Shown in pieces: positions 1 to 8,675 of a stretch of DNA of 64,000 bases. The DNA comes from Pseudomonas xantholysinigenes. GTDB lineage: Bacteria; Pseudomonadota; Gammaproteobacteria; Pseudomonadales; Pseudomonadaceae. A program made the translations under genes and the position numbers. The stretch is from NCBI RefSeq assembly GCF_014268885.2, contig NZ_CP077095.1, positions 434,001 to 498,000 of the forward strand, in the 5' to 3' direction. Below the pieces are notes generated by a model. The model ran no database searches. It was not told the DNA's origin and saw nothing but the letters and a program-made list of their open reading frames with translations. Numbering within the stretch: position 1 is the first letter of the stretch; every line of letters begins with the position of its first letter.

Positions 1-466
1 TGCTGTCCGGGGTGATCAGCGCCTCGATCTCCAACCCACCGCCCAGCGCCAGGCTGATGCGGTCGTGGCGCCCTTCGCGGCGCAATGCCGTGATGCGGCC
101 TTGCAGCTGGTTGCGGGCGCTGGTGCGTAACATCAGGCGGCCGAGCAGGTCGAGGTCGCTGGTTTCTTCGGCGGCTTCGAGCAACTGCGTCTGCAAGGCC
201 TGCAGGCGTTGGTACAACCGCAGCACCCGCTCGCCCTCGGCAGACAACCGCGCGCCACCGCCGCCACGGCCACCGGTGCTGCGCTCGACCAGCGGCTGGG
301 CGGCCAGGTTGTTGAGCTCGTCGATGGCGTCCCAGGCGGCCTTGTAGCTGATCCCGGCGGCCTTGGCGGCGCGGGTGATCGAGCCTTGTTCGGCGACATG
401 CTGCAGCAGGGCGATGCGCTGGGGACGGCGGGCGATGTGCTGGGTGAGCAGGGCAGGCAGGGACAT
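1..466 (-). CDS. modE: Molybdate-dependent transcriptional regulator ModE (3' end cut by window)
   Basis: Reading leftward from the ATG at 466 the frame stays open to the window edge (155 codons). The first ~60 residues form a LysR-type winged helix with the ModE signature ITRAAKAAGISYKAAWDAID, followed by a Gly-rich wing (STGGRGGGGARLS). After a coiled dimerisation stretch a TOBE (molybdate-binding) domain begins at about residue 113 (TSARNQLQGRITAL) and is cut at the edge. ModE normally has two TOBE repeats and binds the modABC operator when loaded with molybdate. The modABC genes are not in the window. The family assignment is firm; the C-terminal half cannot be judged. Confidence 0.9.
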   Translation of the reverse strand, partial: MSLPALLTQHIARRPQRIALLQHVAEQGSITRAAKAAGISYKAAWDAIDELNNLAAQPLVERSTGGRGGGGARLSAEGERVLRLYQRLQALQTQLLEAAEETSDLDLLGRLMLRTSARNQLQGRITALRREGRHDRISLALGGGLEIEALITPDS

Positions 467-523
467 GGGCAGGATTCGGGGTTGCGGCAGGTCCCGAGAC
501 GTTGCCGCCCGTCTGCGCTCAAG

Positions 524-1261
524 TCAAGCCTGGCCCGGCCTGGGCGTGCGGGCCAGGCAGTAGATATCCACACGCTGGGCGCCGGCCTTGCGCAACAGCT
601 GGGCGATGGCCTGCGCGGTGGCGCCGGTGGTCAGCACATCGTCGACCACCGCCAGGTGCAGGCCCTCGACCTGCGCGCCGGGCAGCAAGGCGAAGGCCTG
701 GCGCAGGTTGCGCCGTCGCGCCTGGGCGCCCAGGGCCTGCTGGGCCGGCGTGTCGCGCGAGCGTACGAGCAGGTGCTCGTCGCACGGCAGGTTCAAGTGC
801 CGGGCCAGCCAGCGGGCCAGCATCGCCGCCTGGTTGAATCCACGCTGGCGCAGTCGACGCCGAGCCAGGGGCACGGGCAACAGCCGGTCGGGGCGCGACA
901 GGCCCTCGCTGTAGTGATGTTCGAGGGCGTGCCCGAGCAACTGTGCCAGCAGCCGGCCCAGCGGCCATTGGCTGTTGTGCTTGAAACGACTGATCAAGGT
1001 ATCGACCGGAAAGCGGTATTCCCAAGCCGCGATCACCCGGTGAAACGGCGGTGAGCGGCGCCGGCAGCTGTTGCAGGCAAGGCCGCTCATCGCCAGCGGC
1101 AAGGCGCAGCGCCGGCATTGATCCCTCAGCCACGGCAACTCCTGCTCGCAGGCCATGCACAGTGCATAGGGTTGCTGGGCGAGCTCATCACAAAGCAAGC
1201 AGGTTTGATTGATATTTAACCAGTTGTAAACCAGTGTCTTTATGTTTGGTTGACAGTTCAT
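524..1261 (-). CDS. comF: ComF family phosphoribosyltransferase-like protein
   Basis: 245 residues. The N-terminal ~60 residues carry paired cysteines (CLLC, CMAC, C-x2-C and C-x2-C) typical of the ComF zinc-binding double-zinc-ribbon. The C-terminal part is a type I phosphoribosyltransferase fold with the PRPP loop VVDDVLTTGAT near residue 210. ComF proteins are associated with DNA uptake and recombination, but the reaction is unknown. A GGAAGG ribosome binding site sits just before the ATG. The gene is divergent from bioB, a standard Pseudomonas arrangement, and ends about 60 bases before modE begins. Role in this organism is inferred only. Confidence 0.9.
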   Translation of the reverse strand: MNCQPNIKTLVYNWLNINQTCLLCDELAQQPYALCMACEQELPWLRDQCRRCALPLAMSGLACNSCRRRSPPFHRVIAAWEYRFPVDTLISRFKHNSQWPLGRLLAQLLGHALEHHYSEGLSRPDRLLPVPLARRRLRQRGFNQAAMLARWLARHLNLPCDEHLLVRSRDTPAQQALGAQARRRNLRQAFALLPGAQVEGLHLAVVDDVLTTGATAQAIAQLLRKAGAQRVDIYCLARTPRPGQA

Positions 1262-1350
1262 GGGCCTTCCGTGACTATGCGAGCTATCCGTGATGCGCTG
1301 ACAGGCTTCACTGTCCCGGCGCCAGCTTCAGCCTAAACAAGGAAACGCCG

Positions 1351-2409
1351 ATGAGCGCCAGCACAACTGCAACAACACGTCACGACTGGTCCCTGGCCGA
1401 GGTCAAGGCGCTGTTCCAGCAACCGTTCAACGACCTGCTGTTCCAGGCGCAGACCGTGCACCGCGCGCACTTCGACCCGAACCGCGTGCAGGTTTCGACG
1501 CTGCTGTCGATCAAGACCGGCGCCTGCCCGGAAGATTGCAAATATTGTCCGCAGTCCGGTCACTACAACACCGGGCTGGAAAAACAGAAGCTGATGGAAG
1601 TGCAGAAGGTGCTGGAGGAGGCCGCCCGGGCCAAGGCCATCGGCTCTACCCGTTTCTGCATGGGTGCGGCGTGGAAGCACCCGTCGGCCAAGGACATGCC
1701 CTACGTGCTGGAAATGGTCAAAGGGGTCAAGGCCATGGGCCTGGAAACCTGCATGACCCTCGGCAAGCTCGACCAGGAGCAGACCCAGGCCCTGGCCCAG
1801 GCCGGCCTGGACTACTACAACCACAACCTCGACACCTCGCCGGAGTTCTACGGCAGCATCATCACCACCCGCACCTACGGCGAGCGTCTGCAGACCTTGG
1901 CCTACGTGCGCGATGCCGGGATGAAGATCTGCTCCGGCGGCATCCTCGGCATGGGCGAGTCGCTGGATGACCGCGCAGGCCTCTTGATCCAGCTGGCCAA
2001 CCTGCCCGAGCACCCGGAGTCGGTGCCGATCAACATGCTGGTCAAGGTCGCCGGCACGCCGCTGGCCGAAGAAGAAGACGTCGATCCATTCGACTTCATC
2101 CGCATGCTGGCCGTGGCGCGGATCCTCATGCCCAAGTCCCACGTGCGCCTGTCGGCCGGTCGCGAGCAGATGAACGAGCAGATGCAGGCGCTGGCGTTCA
2201 TGGCCGGGGCCAACTCGATCTTCTACGGCGAGAAGCTGCTGACCACCGCCAACCCGCAGGCCGACAAGGACATGCAGCTGTTCGCCCGCCTCGGTATCCA
2301 GCCCGAAGCCCGCGAAGAACATGCCGACGAGGTGCACCAGGCGGCCATCGAGCAGGCCCTGGTCGAGCAGCGCAGCAGCGAGCTGTTCTACGACGCAGCC
2401 TCGGCCTGA
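1351..2409 (+). CDS. bioB: Biotin synthase (radical SAM), first gene of the biotin operon
   Basis: 352 residues, normal length. BioB inserts sulphur into dethiobiotin, the last step of biotin synthesis. The radical-SAM cysteines are C59, C63 and C66 (CPEDCKYC), and later motifs such as [12 protein letters not shown] and [10 protein letters not shown] are intact. The ATG is preceded by AAGGAAACGCCG. bioF starts 2 bases after the stop, and bioH, bioC and bioD follow with overlaps or near overlaps, so the five genes form one operon. No BirA/BioR operator could be picked out by eye in the comF-bioB gap. Confidence 0.98.
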   Translation: MSASTTATTRHDWSLAEVKALFQQPFNDLLFQAQTVHRAHFDPNRVQVSTLLSIKTGACPEDCKYCPQSGHYNTGLEKQKLMEVQKVLEEAARAKAIGSTRFCMGAAWKHPSAKDMPYVLEMVKGVKAMGLETCMTLGKLDQEQTQALAQAGLDYYNHNLDTSPEFYGSIITTRTYGERLQTLAYVRDAGMKICSGGILGMGESLDDRAGLLIQLANLPEHPESVPINMLVKVAGTPLAEEEDVDPFDFIRMLAVARILMPKSHVRLSAGREQMNEQMQALAFMAGANSIFYGEKLLTTANPQADKDMQLFARLGIQPEAREEHADEVHQAAIEQALVEQRSSELFYDAASA

Positions 2410-2411
2410 GC

Positions 2412-3584
2412 ATGGCCTTCGACCTCGCCGCGCGGCTGGCCGAACGGCGTGCCGCCGACCTATATCGTCAGCGTCCGCTGCTGGAGAGCCCGCAAGGGCC
2501 CGAGGTGGTGGTCGACGGCCAGCCGTTGCTGGCCTTCTGCAGCAACGACTACCTGGGCCTGGCCAATCACCCTGAAGTCATCAAGGCCTGGCGCGACGGC
2601 GCCGAGCGCTGGGGTGTCGGCGGTGGCGCATCGCACCTGGTGATCGGCCACAGCACGCCGCACCACCAGGTGGAAGAGGCATTGGCCGAACTGACCGGGC
2701 GCCCGCGGGCGCTGCTGTTCTCCACCGGCTACATGGCCAACCTCGGTGCCATCACCGCGCTGGTGGGGCAGGGCGACACGGTGCTGCAAGACCGCCTCAA
2801 CCACGCGTCCCTGCTCGATGGCGGGCTGCTCAGCGGCGCGCGCTTCAGCCGCTACCTGCACAACGACCCCGGCAGCCTGGCCAGCCGCCTGGACAAGGCC
2901 AGCGGCAACACCCTGGTGGTCACCGATGGCGTGTTCAGCATGGATGGCGACTGCGCCGACCTGCCGGCCCTGGCCGAGGCGGCACGGGCCCGCGGCGCCT
3001 GGCTGATGGTCGACGACGCCCATGGCCTGGGCACGCTCGGCGCCAATGGCGGCGGGCTGGTCGAGCATCACGGCCTGGGCCTGGAGGATGTGCCGGTGCT
3101 GATCGGCACGCTCGGCAAGGCCTGTGGAACTTCCGGCGCCTTCGTCGCCGGTAGCGACGAACTGATCGAAGCGCTGGTGCAGTTCGCCCGGCCCTACATC
3201 TACACCACCAGCCAACCCCCAGCGTTGGCCTGCGCCACGCTCAAGGCCTTGGCGTTGCTGCGTGGCGAAACCTGGCGGCGCGAGCACCTGGCCGCGTTGA
3301 TCAAGCAGTTCCGCGCCGGCGCCGAGCAGATCGGCCTGACCTTGATGGACAGCCACACGGCAATCCAGCCGATCCTGATCGGCGATGCCGCTCGGGCCAT
3401 GGCGTTGTCGCGCAAGTTGCGCGAGCGCGGGTTGCTGGTCACCGCGATCCGACCGCCAACCGTGCCCGCCGGCAGCGCGCGCCTGCGGGTAACCCTGAGC
3501 GCCGCCCACAGTGAGGCGCAGGTGCAGCTATTGTTGAATGCATTGGCCGAGTGTTATCCACAGCTGGAGTCCGCCGATGCGTAA
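2412..3584 (+). CDS. bioF: 8-amino-7-oxononanoate synthase
   Basis: 390 residues. This PLP-dependent alpha-oxoamine synthase condenses pimeloyl-ACP/CoA with alanine. The PLP lysine is K236 in [13 protein letters not shown], and the aspartate-histidine signature [10 protein letters not shown] lies at 201-210. The start codon follows bioB by 2 bases, and the last 8 bases overlap bioH, indicating translational coupling in the biotin operon. Confidence 0.98.
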   Translation: MAFDLAARLAERRAADLYRQRPLLESPQGPEVVVDGQPLLAFCSNDYLGLANHPEVIKAWRDGAERWGVGGGASHLVIGHSTPHHQVEEALAELTGRPRALLFSTGYMANLGAITALVGQGDTVLQDRLNHASLLDGGLLSGARFSRYLHNDPGSLASRLDKASGNTLVVTDGVFSMDGDCADLPALAEAARARGAWLMVDDAHGLGTLGANGGGLVEHHGLGLEDVPVLIGTLGKACGTSGAFVAGSDELIEALVQFARPYIYTTSQPPALACATLKALALLRGETWRREHLAALIKQFRAGAEQIGLTLMDSHTAIQPILIGDAARAMALSRKLRERGLLVTAIRPPTVPAGSARLRVTLSAAHSEAQVQLLLNALAECYPQLESADA

Positions 3585-4308
3585 CCGACTGATCCTCCTG
3601 CCCGGCTGGGGCCTGGGCTGTGCTTCCCTCGAACCGCTGGCCGCCAGCCTGCGCGCCCAGGACCCTCGCCTGCAGGTCGAGTTGATGCCCCTGCCGGAGT
3701 TGGCCGACAGTGATGTCCAGGCCTGGGTCGACCATCTGGACCGCAAGCTGCCGACCGATGCGTGGCTGGGCGGCTGGTCGCTGGGCGGCATGCTCGCCAG
3801 TGCCCTGGCGCACAAGCGCGGCGACCACTGTTGTGGCTTGCTCACGCTGGCCAGCAACCCCAGTTTTGTCGTCCGTCCGGACTGGCCCCATGGCATGCCG
3901 GTCGACACTTTCGGCACCTTCCTCGACGGTTGCCGCAGCCATACCCAGGTGACCCTCAAGCGTTTCCGCTCGCTGTGCAGCGACGGCGCGCAACAGCCGC
4001 GTACCTTGTTGCGCCAGCTCGGCGTGGGCGTACCAGATACCGACCCGCTGTACCTGGCCACCGGGCTTGAAGTCCTGGCCAAGCTGGACACCCGCACCGC
4101 CCTGGAGCAATACGGCGGCCCGCAGCTGCACCTGTTCGCCGGCAGCGACGCGCTGGTGCCGGTGGAAGCGGCCAAGGCCCTCAGCGACCTGTTGCCGGAC
4201 GTGGAAGTCGGCCTGGTCGAAGACAGTTCCCACGCCTTCCTGCTGGAATATCCCCAGGAGCTGGCGGCGGGCATCAAGAGTTTCCTGCATGAGAGTGGCG
4301 ATGACTGA
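3577..4308 (+). CDS. bioH: Pimeloyl-ACP methyl ester carboxylesterase BioH
   Basis: 243 residues from the ATG at 3577, which overlaps the bioF stop; an in-frame ATG 39 bases further upstream would lie inside bioF and would give a non-homologous extension. Alpha/beta hydrolase fold with the nucleophile S68 in GGWSLGG, an acid in FAGSDALVP and the histidine in DSSHAFL near the C-terminus. It removes the methyl ester that BioC puts on the malonyl/pimeloyl intermediate, so its place directly before bioC makes functional sense. Its stop overlaps the bioC start. Confidence 0.95.
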   Translation: MRNRLILLPGWGLGCASLEPLAASLRAQDPRLQVELMPLPELADSDVQAWVDHLDRKLPTDAWLGGWSLGGMLASALAHKRGDHCCGLLTLASNPSFVVRPDWPHGMPVDTFGTFLDGCRSHTQVTLKRFRSLCSDGAQQPRTLLRQLGVGVPDTDPLYLATGLEVLAKLDTRTALEQYGGPQLHLFAGSDALVPVEAAKALSDLLPDVEVGLVEDSSHAFLLEYPQELAAGIKSFLHESGDD

Positions 4309-5128
4309 CCTTTCCCACCCAACCCTGCCCGGTGCCCTGCCGGACAAGCGCCAGGTGGCGGCTTCGTTCTCCCGCGCGGCGGCCAGCTACGACAGTGTCG
4401 CGGCCCTGCAGCGCGCGGTGGGCATGGCCTTGCTCGACAAGCTGCCCGATGGCTTGGCGCCTGCGCGCTGGCTCGACATGGGCAGTGGCACCGGGCACTT
4501 CAGCCGAGCCCTGGCTGAGCGCTTCAACGATGCCAGCGGTGTGGCCCTGGACATCGCCGAAGGCATGTTGCGCCACGCCCGCGAGCAGGGCGGCGGCGCG
4601 CATCAGCATGTGGCCGGCGATGCCGAGCGCCTGCCGTTGCGCGATGCCAGCGTCGACCTGCTGTTCAGCAGCCTGGCCGTGCAGTGGTGTGGCCAGTTCG
4701 CCAGCGTGCTGGACGAGGCGCAACGGGTGCTGCGCCCGGGCGGCGTGCTGGCGTTCAGCAGCCTGTGCGTGGGCACGCTGGATGAACTGCGCGCCAGTTG
4801 GCAAGCGGTGGACGGCATGGTGCATGTCAACCGTTTCCGCCGGTTCGAGGACTACCAGCGGTTGTGCGGCGCAAGTGGCTTGCAGGTGCTCGAGCTGGAG
4901 CGGCGTGCGCATGTCCTGCATTACCCCGATGTCCGCAGCCTGACCCATGAGCTCAAGGCGTTGGGCGCCCATAACCTCAACCCTGGGCGCCCTTCCGGGC
5001 TCACCGGGCGGGCGCGGATGCAGGGTTTGCTGGATGCCTATGAACAGTTCCGCCAGGCGCAAGGCCTGCCTGCCACCTACCAGGTGGTCTACGGCGTCCT
5101 GCGCAAACCGTTGGACGGGGAGCCGTGA
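4301..5128 (+). CDS. bioC: Malonyl-ACP O-methyltransferase BioC
   Basis: 275 residues from the ATG at 4301, overlapping the bioH stop by 8 bases. A class I SAM-dependent methyltransferase with the motif I glycine loop [11 protein letters not shown] near residue 56 and the N-terminal BioC signature ([17 protein letters not shown]). It methylates malonyl-ACP to prime pimelate synthesis. Longer upstream frames lie within bioH and are not used. Confidence 0.96.
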   Translation: MTDLSHPTLPGALPDKRQVAASFSRAAASYDSVAALQRAVGMALLDKLPDGLAPARWLDMGSGTGHFSRALAERFNDASGVALDIAEGMLRHAREQGGGAHQHVAGDAERLPLRDASVDLLFSSLAVQWCGQFASVLDEAQRVLRPGGVLAFSSLCVGTLDELRASWQAVDGMVHVNRFRRFEDYQRLCGASGLQVLELERRAHVLHYPDVRSLTHELKALGAHNLNPGRPSGLTGRARMQGLLDAYEQFRQAQGLPATYQVVYGVLRKPLDGEP

Positions 5129-5129
5129 C

Positions 5130-5810
5130 ATGAGCCAGGCCTATTTCATTGCCGGCACCGATACCGATGTCGGCAAGACCACCATCGCCGCAGGCTTGCT
5201 GCATGCGGCGCGGCAGTTGGGGTTGAGCACGCTGGCGGCCAAGCCGGTGGCGTCCGGCTGCGTGGTGACCGCCAAGGGGCTGCGCAATAGCGATGCCCTG
5301 GCGTTGATCGACGAAAGCTCGGTCAAACTGCCTTACGAAGCGATCAACCCCTTCGCCTTCGAGCCGGCGATCGCCCCCCATGTGGCGGCCCGCGAGGCCG
5401 GGGTGGCGTTGAGCGTGCCGGCATTGCGCGATGCCATGCAACAGGTGCTGGCACAGCACGCCGATTTCACCCTGATCGAGGGTGCCGGTGGCTGGCGCGT
5501 GCCGTTGTCCGACCATGCCAACCTGTCCGACCTGGCCATTGCCCTGAAACTGCCGGTGATCCTGGTGGTGGGAGTGCGCCTGGGCTGCATCAACCACGCC
5601 TTGCTCAGTGCCGAGGCCATTGCCCGGGATGGGCTGCAGTTGGCCGGTTGGGTGGCGAATATCGTCGATCCGCGCACGGCGCGGCTGGAGGAAAACCTGT
5701 CCAGCTTGGCCGAGCGCCTGCCGGCGCCGTGCCTGGGGCGGGTGCCCTGGCTGAAGGCGGCGGCAGCGGCTGCGGTGGCCGAGCATCTGCAGTTGGACCT
5801 GTTGGACTAG
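5130..5810 (+). CDS. bioD: ATP-dependent dethiobiotin synthetase
   Basis: 226 residues starting 1 base after the bioC stop. P-loop GTDTDVGKT at residues 9-17, plus the family motif EGAGGWRVPL near residue 118. It closes the ureido ring of dethiobiotin using CO2 and ATP. Last gene of the biotin operon; no strong intrinsic terminator follows. Confidence 0.97.
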   Translation: MSQAYFIAGTDTDVGKTTIAAGLLHAARQLGLSTLAAKPVASGCVVTAKGLRNSDALALIDESSVKLPYEAINPFAFEPAIAPHVAAREAGVALSVPALRDAMQQVLAQHADFTLIEGAGGWRVPLSDHANLSDLAIALKLPVILVVGVRLGCINHALLSAEAIARDGLQLAGWVANIVDPRTARLEENLSSLAERLPAPCLGRVPWLKAAAAAAVAEHLQLDLLD

Positions 5811-5958
5811 TGTCCTGCCGGCGAACCCGCCAAGATCACGATTTACATCATTCGATTCTATTGGATGGCACTAGGCTATTAGCGATTTAAACGGGCCTTT
5901 TGCCGGATCTACTGCTTTAATAAGGCCTGTTCACTATCCAGCGTCACGGAGTCCTGAC

Positions 5959-6258
5959 ATGGAAATCAATGCAAGCTCCGCCTTCTACGCGGGCCTTGGT
6001 GCCATCCAGGCCGGGCAGAATCGCGTCGACCAGGCAGCCCAGCAGATCGCCAGCGGCGCGGTCGAGCGCGGCGAGGCGGGCGGCCAGGCCAGCCAATTCC
6101 AGGCAGAACGCTTGCGCGGCGTCGATCGCAGCCAGCAGATGGACCTGGCTACCAGCACCGTGCAACTGGCCCTGGGCAAGCAAGAAGTCGAACTGGGCGC
6201 CAAAGTCGCCAAGGCTTCGGACGAAATGCTCGGTCGTTTCATCGACACCTACGCCTGA
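5959..6258 (+). CDS. Small conserved protein with a flagellar-rod-like N-terminus, function unknown
   Basis: 99 residues, hydrophilic, no signal peptide or membrane segment. A GGAG ribosome binding site lies 6 bases before the ATG. The first ~30 residues (INASSAFYAGLGAIQAGQNR, followed by VDQAAQQIA) resemble the amphipathic N-terminal helix of flagellar rod and hook proteins. The rest is rich in Gln, Ala and Glu and is probably helical. As I recall, P. aeruginosa has a similar hypothetical gene between bioD and the acyl-CoA dehydrogenases, so it is a conserved resident and not an insertion. No function can be assigned. Confidence 0.8.
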   Translation: MEINASSAFYAGLGAIQAGQNRVDQAAQQIASGAVERGEAGGQASQFQAERLRGVDRSQQMDLATSTVQLALGKQEVELGAKVAKASDEMLGRFIDTYA

Positions 6259-6279
6259 CTGATCGACCCTTCTGACACA

Positions 6280-6331
6280 CATCGCGGGGCAAGCCCGCTT
6301 CCATTCGTGGGGGCGGGCCTGCCCCGCGATG
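6280..6331. repeat. REP-like inverted repeat / possible terminator
   Basis: CATCGCGGGGCAAGCCCGC is followed 11 bases later by its near complement GGGCGGGC-CTG-CCCCGCGATG, giving a long GC-rich stem just after the small protein gene. There is only a short T run (GCGTTT), so it may work as a REP/processing hairpin rather than a strict terminator. Confidence 0.7.
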
Positions 6332-6393
6332 CGTTTGAGGGTGTCTGGCGTAAATGTCATGTTCGGCGGCATAAATGACACCGTTAGCCCTCC

Positions 6394-6422
6394 TTGACAG
6401 CGAGGCCACCTAAACGTAAGTT
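6394..6422 (+). promoter_or_regulatory. Sigma-70 type promoter upstream of the first acyl-CoA dehydrogenase
   Basis: Perfect -35 TTGACA at 6394-6399, a 17-base spacer and a weak -10 TAAGTT at 6417-6422. The predicted start of transcription would fall inside the palindrome at 6423-6438. Read by eye only. Confidence 0.55.
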
Positions 6423-6438
6423 TCAAACAACTGTTTGA
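6423..6438. promoter_or_regulatory. PsrA-like operator (TCAAACA-AC-TGTTTGA)
   Basis: A perfect 7-base inverted repeat with a 2-base centre. Its core CAAAC-N4-GTTTG fits the motif I recall for PsrA, the TetR-family fatty-acid-responsive repressor of Pseudomonas beta-oxidation genes. It abuts the -10 element and precedes the acyl-CoA dehydrogenase ATG by about 70 bases, the right place for a repressor relieved by long-chain acyl-CoA. Confidence 0.65.
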
Positions 6439-6507
6439 CCGAAAGCCGCCAAGAGCTGGTCGGTATCCGCGGTCTCCCCACCGAACTCATCACAGAGGTT
6501 CATCGCA

Positions 6508-8313
6508 ATGCCTGATTACAAAGCCCCCTTGCGTGATATCCGCTTCGTCCGCGACGAGCTGCTCGGCTATGAGGCGCACTATCAGAGCCTGCCGGGCTGC
6601 CAGGACGCCACGCCCGACATGGTCGACGCGATCCTCGAGGAAGGCGCGAAATTCTGTGAAGAGGTGCTGGCCCCGCTGAACCGTGTCGGTGACCTGGAAG
6701 GCTGCACCTGGAGCGAGTCGGGCGTGAAGACCCCGACCGGCTTCAAGGAAGCCTACAAGCAGTTCGTCGAAGGTGGCTGGCCGAGCCTGGCCCATGACGT
6801 CGACCACGGCGGCCAAGGCCTGCCCGAGTCGCTGGGTCTGGCCCTGAGCGAAATGGTCGGCGAGTCGAACTGGTCGTGGGGCATGTACCCGGGCCTGTCC
6901 CATGGCGCGATGAACACCATCTCCGCCCACGGCACCCCCGAGCAGCAGCACACCTACCTGACCAAGCTGGTCTCCGGCGAGTGGACCGGTACCATGTGCC
7001 TGACCGAGCCGCACTGCGGCACCGACCTGGGCATGCTGCGCACCAAGGCCGAACCCCAGGCCGACGGCAGCTACAAAGTTTCCGGTACCAAGATCTTCAT
7101 CTCGGCCGGTGAGCACGACATGGCCGACAACATCGTCCACATCGTCCTGGCCCGCCTGCCCGATGCACCGGCCGGCACCAAAGGCATTTCGCTGTTCATC
7201 GTGCCGAAGTTCCTGCCCAATGCCGAAGGCGGCATCGGCGAGCGCAACGGCGTGAGCTGCGGCTCGCTCGAACACAAGATGGGCATCCACGGCAACGCCA
7301 CCTGCGTGATGAACTTCGACGCCGCCACCGGTTACCTGATCGGCCCGGCGAACAAAGGCCTGAACTGCATGTTCACCTTCATGAACACCGCTCGCCTGGG
7401 TACCGCGCTGCAAGGCCTGGCCCACGCCGAAGTAGCGTTCCAGGGTGGTCTGAAGTACGCCCGTGACCGTCTGCAAATGCGCTCGCTGACCGGTCCGAAA
7501 GCGCCGGACAAAGCCGCAGACCCGATCATCGTCCACCCAGACGTGCGTCGCATGCTGCTGACCATGAAGGCTTTCGCCGAAGGCAACCGCGCGATGGTGT
7601 ACTTCACCGCCAAACAGGTGGACATCGTCAAGTACAGCCAGGACGAGGAAGAGCGCAAAAAGGCTGACGCCCTGCTGGCCTTCCTCACCCCGATCGCCAA
7701 GGCGTTCATGACCGAAGTCGGCTTCGAGGCCGCCAACCACGGTGTGCAGATCTACGGTGGCCACGGCTTCATCGCCGAGTGGGGCATGGAGCAGAACGTG
7801 CGCGACAGCCGTATCTCGATGCTGTACGAAGGCACCACCGGCATCCAGGCCCTCGACCTGCTTGGCCGTAAAGTGCTGATGACCCAGGGCGAGGCGCTCA
7901 AGGGCTTCACCAAGATCGTCCACAAGTTCTGCCAGGGGCAGGAAGGCAACGAGGCCACCAAAGAGTTCGTCGAGCCATTGGCCGCGATCAACAAGGAGTG
8001 GGGCGAGCTGACCATGAAGATCGGCATGGCCGCCATGAAGGACCGCGAGGAAGTCGGCGCCGCTTCGGTGGACTACCTGATGTACTCCGGCTACGCCTGC
8101 CTGGCTTACTTCTGGGCCGACATTGCCCGCCTGGCCGCCGAGAAGCTGGCTGCCGGCACCAGCGAAGAGGCCTTCTACACGGCCAAGCTGCAGACCGCGC
8201 GCTTCTACTTCCAGCGCATCCTGCCGCGCACCCGCAGCCACGTCGCGGCGATCCTGTCCGGCGCCAACAACCTGATGGCGATGAAGGAAGAAGACTTCGG
8301 TCTGTCCATCTAA
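6508..8313 (+). CDS. Acyl-CoA dehydrogenase, ~600-residue FadE-type (first paralogue)
   Basis: 601 residues, the long subfamily with an extra N-terminal helix domain (PDYKAPLRDIRFVRDELLGY) and a C-terminal extension beyond the catalytic fold. The FAD/substrate motifs MCLTEPHCGTDLG (~165) and the glutamate loop RDSRISMLYEGTTGIQALD (~435) are present. It should oxidise fatty acyl-CoA to trans-2-enoyl-CoA with FAD as cofactor. It corresponds by position to PA0506 of P. aeruginosa. The upstream promoter with its PsrA-like site and the terminator at 8331 make it a single-gene unit. Chain-length preference cannot be read from the sequence. Confidence 0.93.
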   Translation: MPDYKAPLRDIRFVRDELLGYEAHYQSLPGCQDATPDMVDAILEEGAKFCEEVLAPLNRVGDLEGCTWSESGVKTPTGFKEAYKQFVEGGWPSLAHDVDHGGQGLPESLGLALSEMVGESNWSWGMYPGLSHGAMNTISAHGTPEQQHTYLTKLVSGEWTGTMCLTEPHCGTDLGMLRTKAEPQADGSYKVSGTKIFISAGEHDMADNIVHIVLARLPDAPAGTKGISLFIVPKFLPNAEGGIGERNGVSCGSLEHKMGIHGNATCVMNFDAATGYLIGPANKGLNCMFTFMNTARLGTALQGLAHAEVAFQGGLKYARDRLQMRSLTGPKAPDKAADPIIVHPDVRRMLLTMKAFAEGNRAMVYFTAKQVDIVKYSQDEEERKKADALLAFLTPIAKAFMTEVGFEAANHGVQIYGGHGFIAEWGMEQNVRDSRISMLYEGTTGIQALDLLGRKVLMTQGEALKGFTKIVHKFCQGQEGNEATKEFVEPLAAINKEWGELTMKIGMAAMKDREEVGAASVDYLMYSGYACLAYFWADIARLAAEKLAAGTSEEAFYTAKLQTARFYFQRILPRTRSHVAAILSGANNLMAMKEEDFGLSI

Positions 8314-8330
8314 GCCAGCCGGTTGCACAA

Positions 8331-8366
8331 AAAACCGCCTGCCCTCACCGGCAGGCGGTTTTTTTT
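8331..8366 (+). terminator. Rho-independent terminator after the acyl-CoA dehydrogenase
   Basis: AACCGCCTGCC-CTCACC-GGCAGGCGGTT followed by eight T's, 18 bases after the stop. The stem is flanked by A's and T's, so it could work in both directions. Confidence 0.92.
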
Positions 8367-8389
8367 CGCCTGGGCTTTACGCTCCCCCT

Positions 8390-8500
8390 GTAGGAGCGGC
8401 CTTGTGTCGCGAAAGGGCTGCAGAGCAGCCCCAGGATTTCGATGTGAACGCAGAAAATGCTGGGGCCGCTTTGCGCCCTTTCGCGGCACAAGGCCGCTCC
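8390..8500. repeat. Inverted pair of GTAGGAGCGGCCTTGTG-type REP elements
   Basis: Left arm 8393-8417 (GGAGCGGCCTTGTGTCGCG...) and right arm 8476-8500 (its near complement ending AAGGCCGCTCC) enclose a second shorter complementarity (CAGCCCCAG with CTGGGGC). The same pair recurs at 14964-15086. Typical Pseudomonas REP doublet (REPIN-like) in the space between the dehydrogenase terminator and the diguanylate cyclase. Confidence 0.85.
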
Positions 8501-8675
8501 AGGCCCCGTGTAAACAGGAAGAATCCTACCCGGTGTCGCATCCAGTAACGAGAAAGTCTCAAGCTTCGCCCCTGATCTGCCGTTAAAGCGGCCATCTGTA
8601 CTCATCTATTCATGTGCACTGCCGATGAAGTAGGGGCACAATGCCATTATTGATCTGCCGGGTCGGAGATTACCC

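Noticed and set aside
5885..5925. Possible FliA (sigma-28) promoter for the flagellar-rod-like small protein
   Set aside because: TAAA and GCCGGATC are present but the spacing is about 10 bases instead of 15, and the second half is poor.
6490..8328. Long open frame antisense to the first acyl-CoA dehydrogenase (about 612 codons), and a similar one at 9986-11809 opposite the second
   Set aside because: Both mirror well-supported genes, have Gly/Val/His-rich translations with no domain, and arise from high GC at third codon positions.
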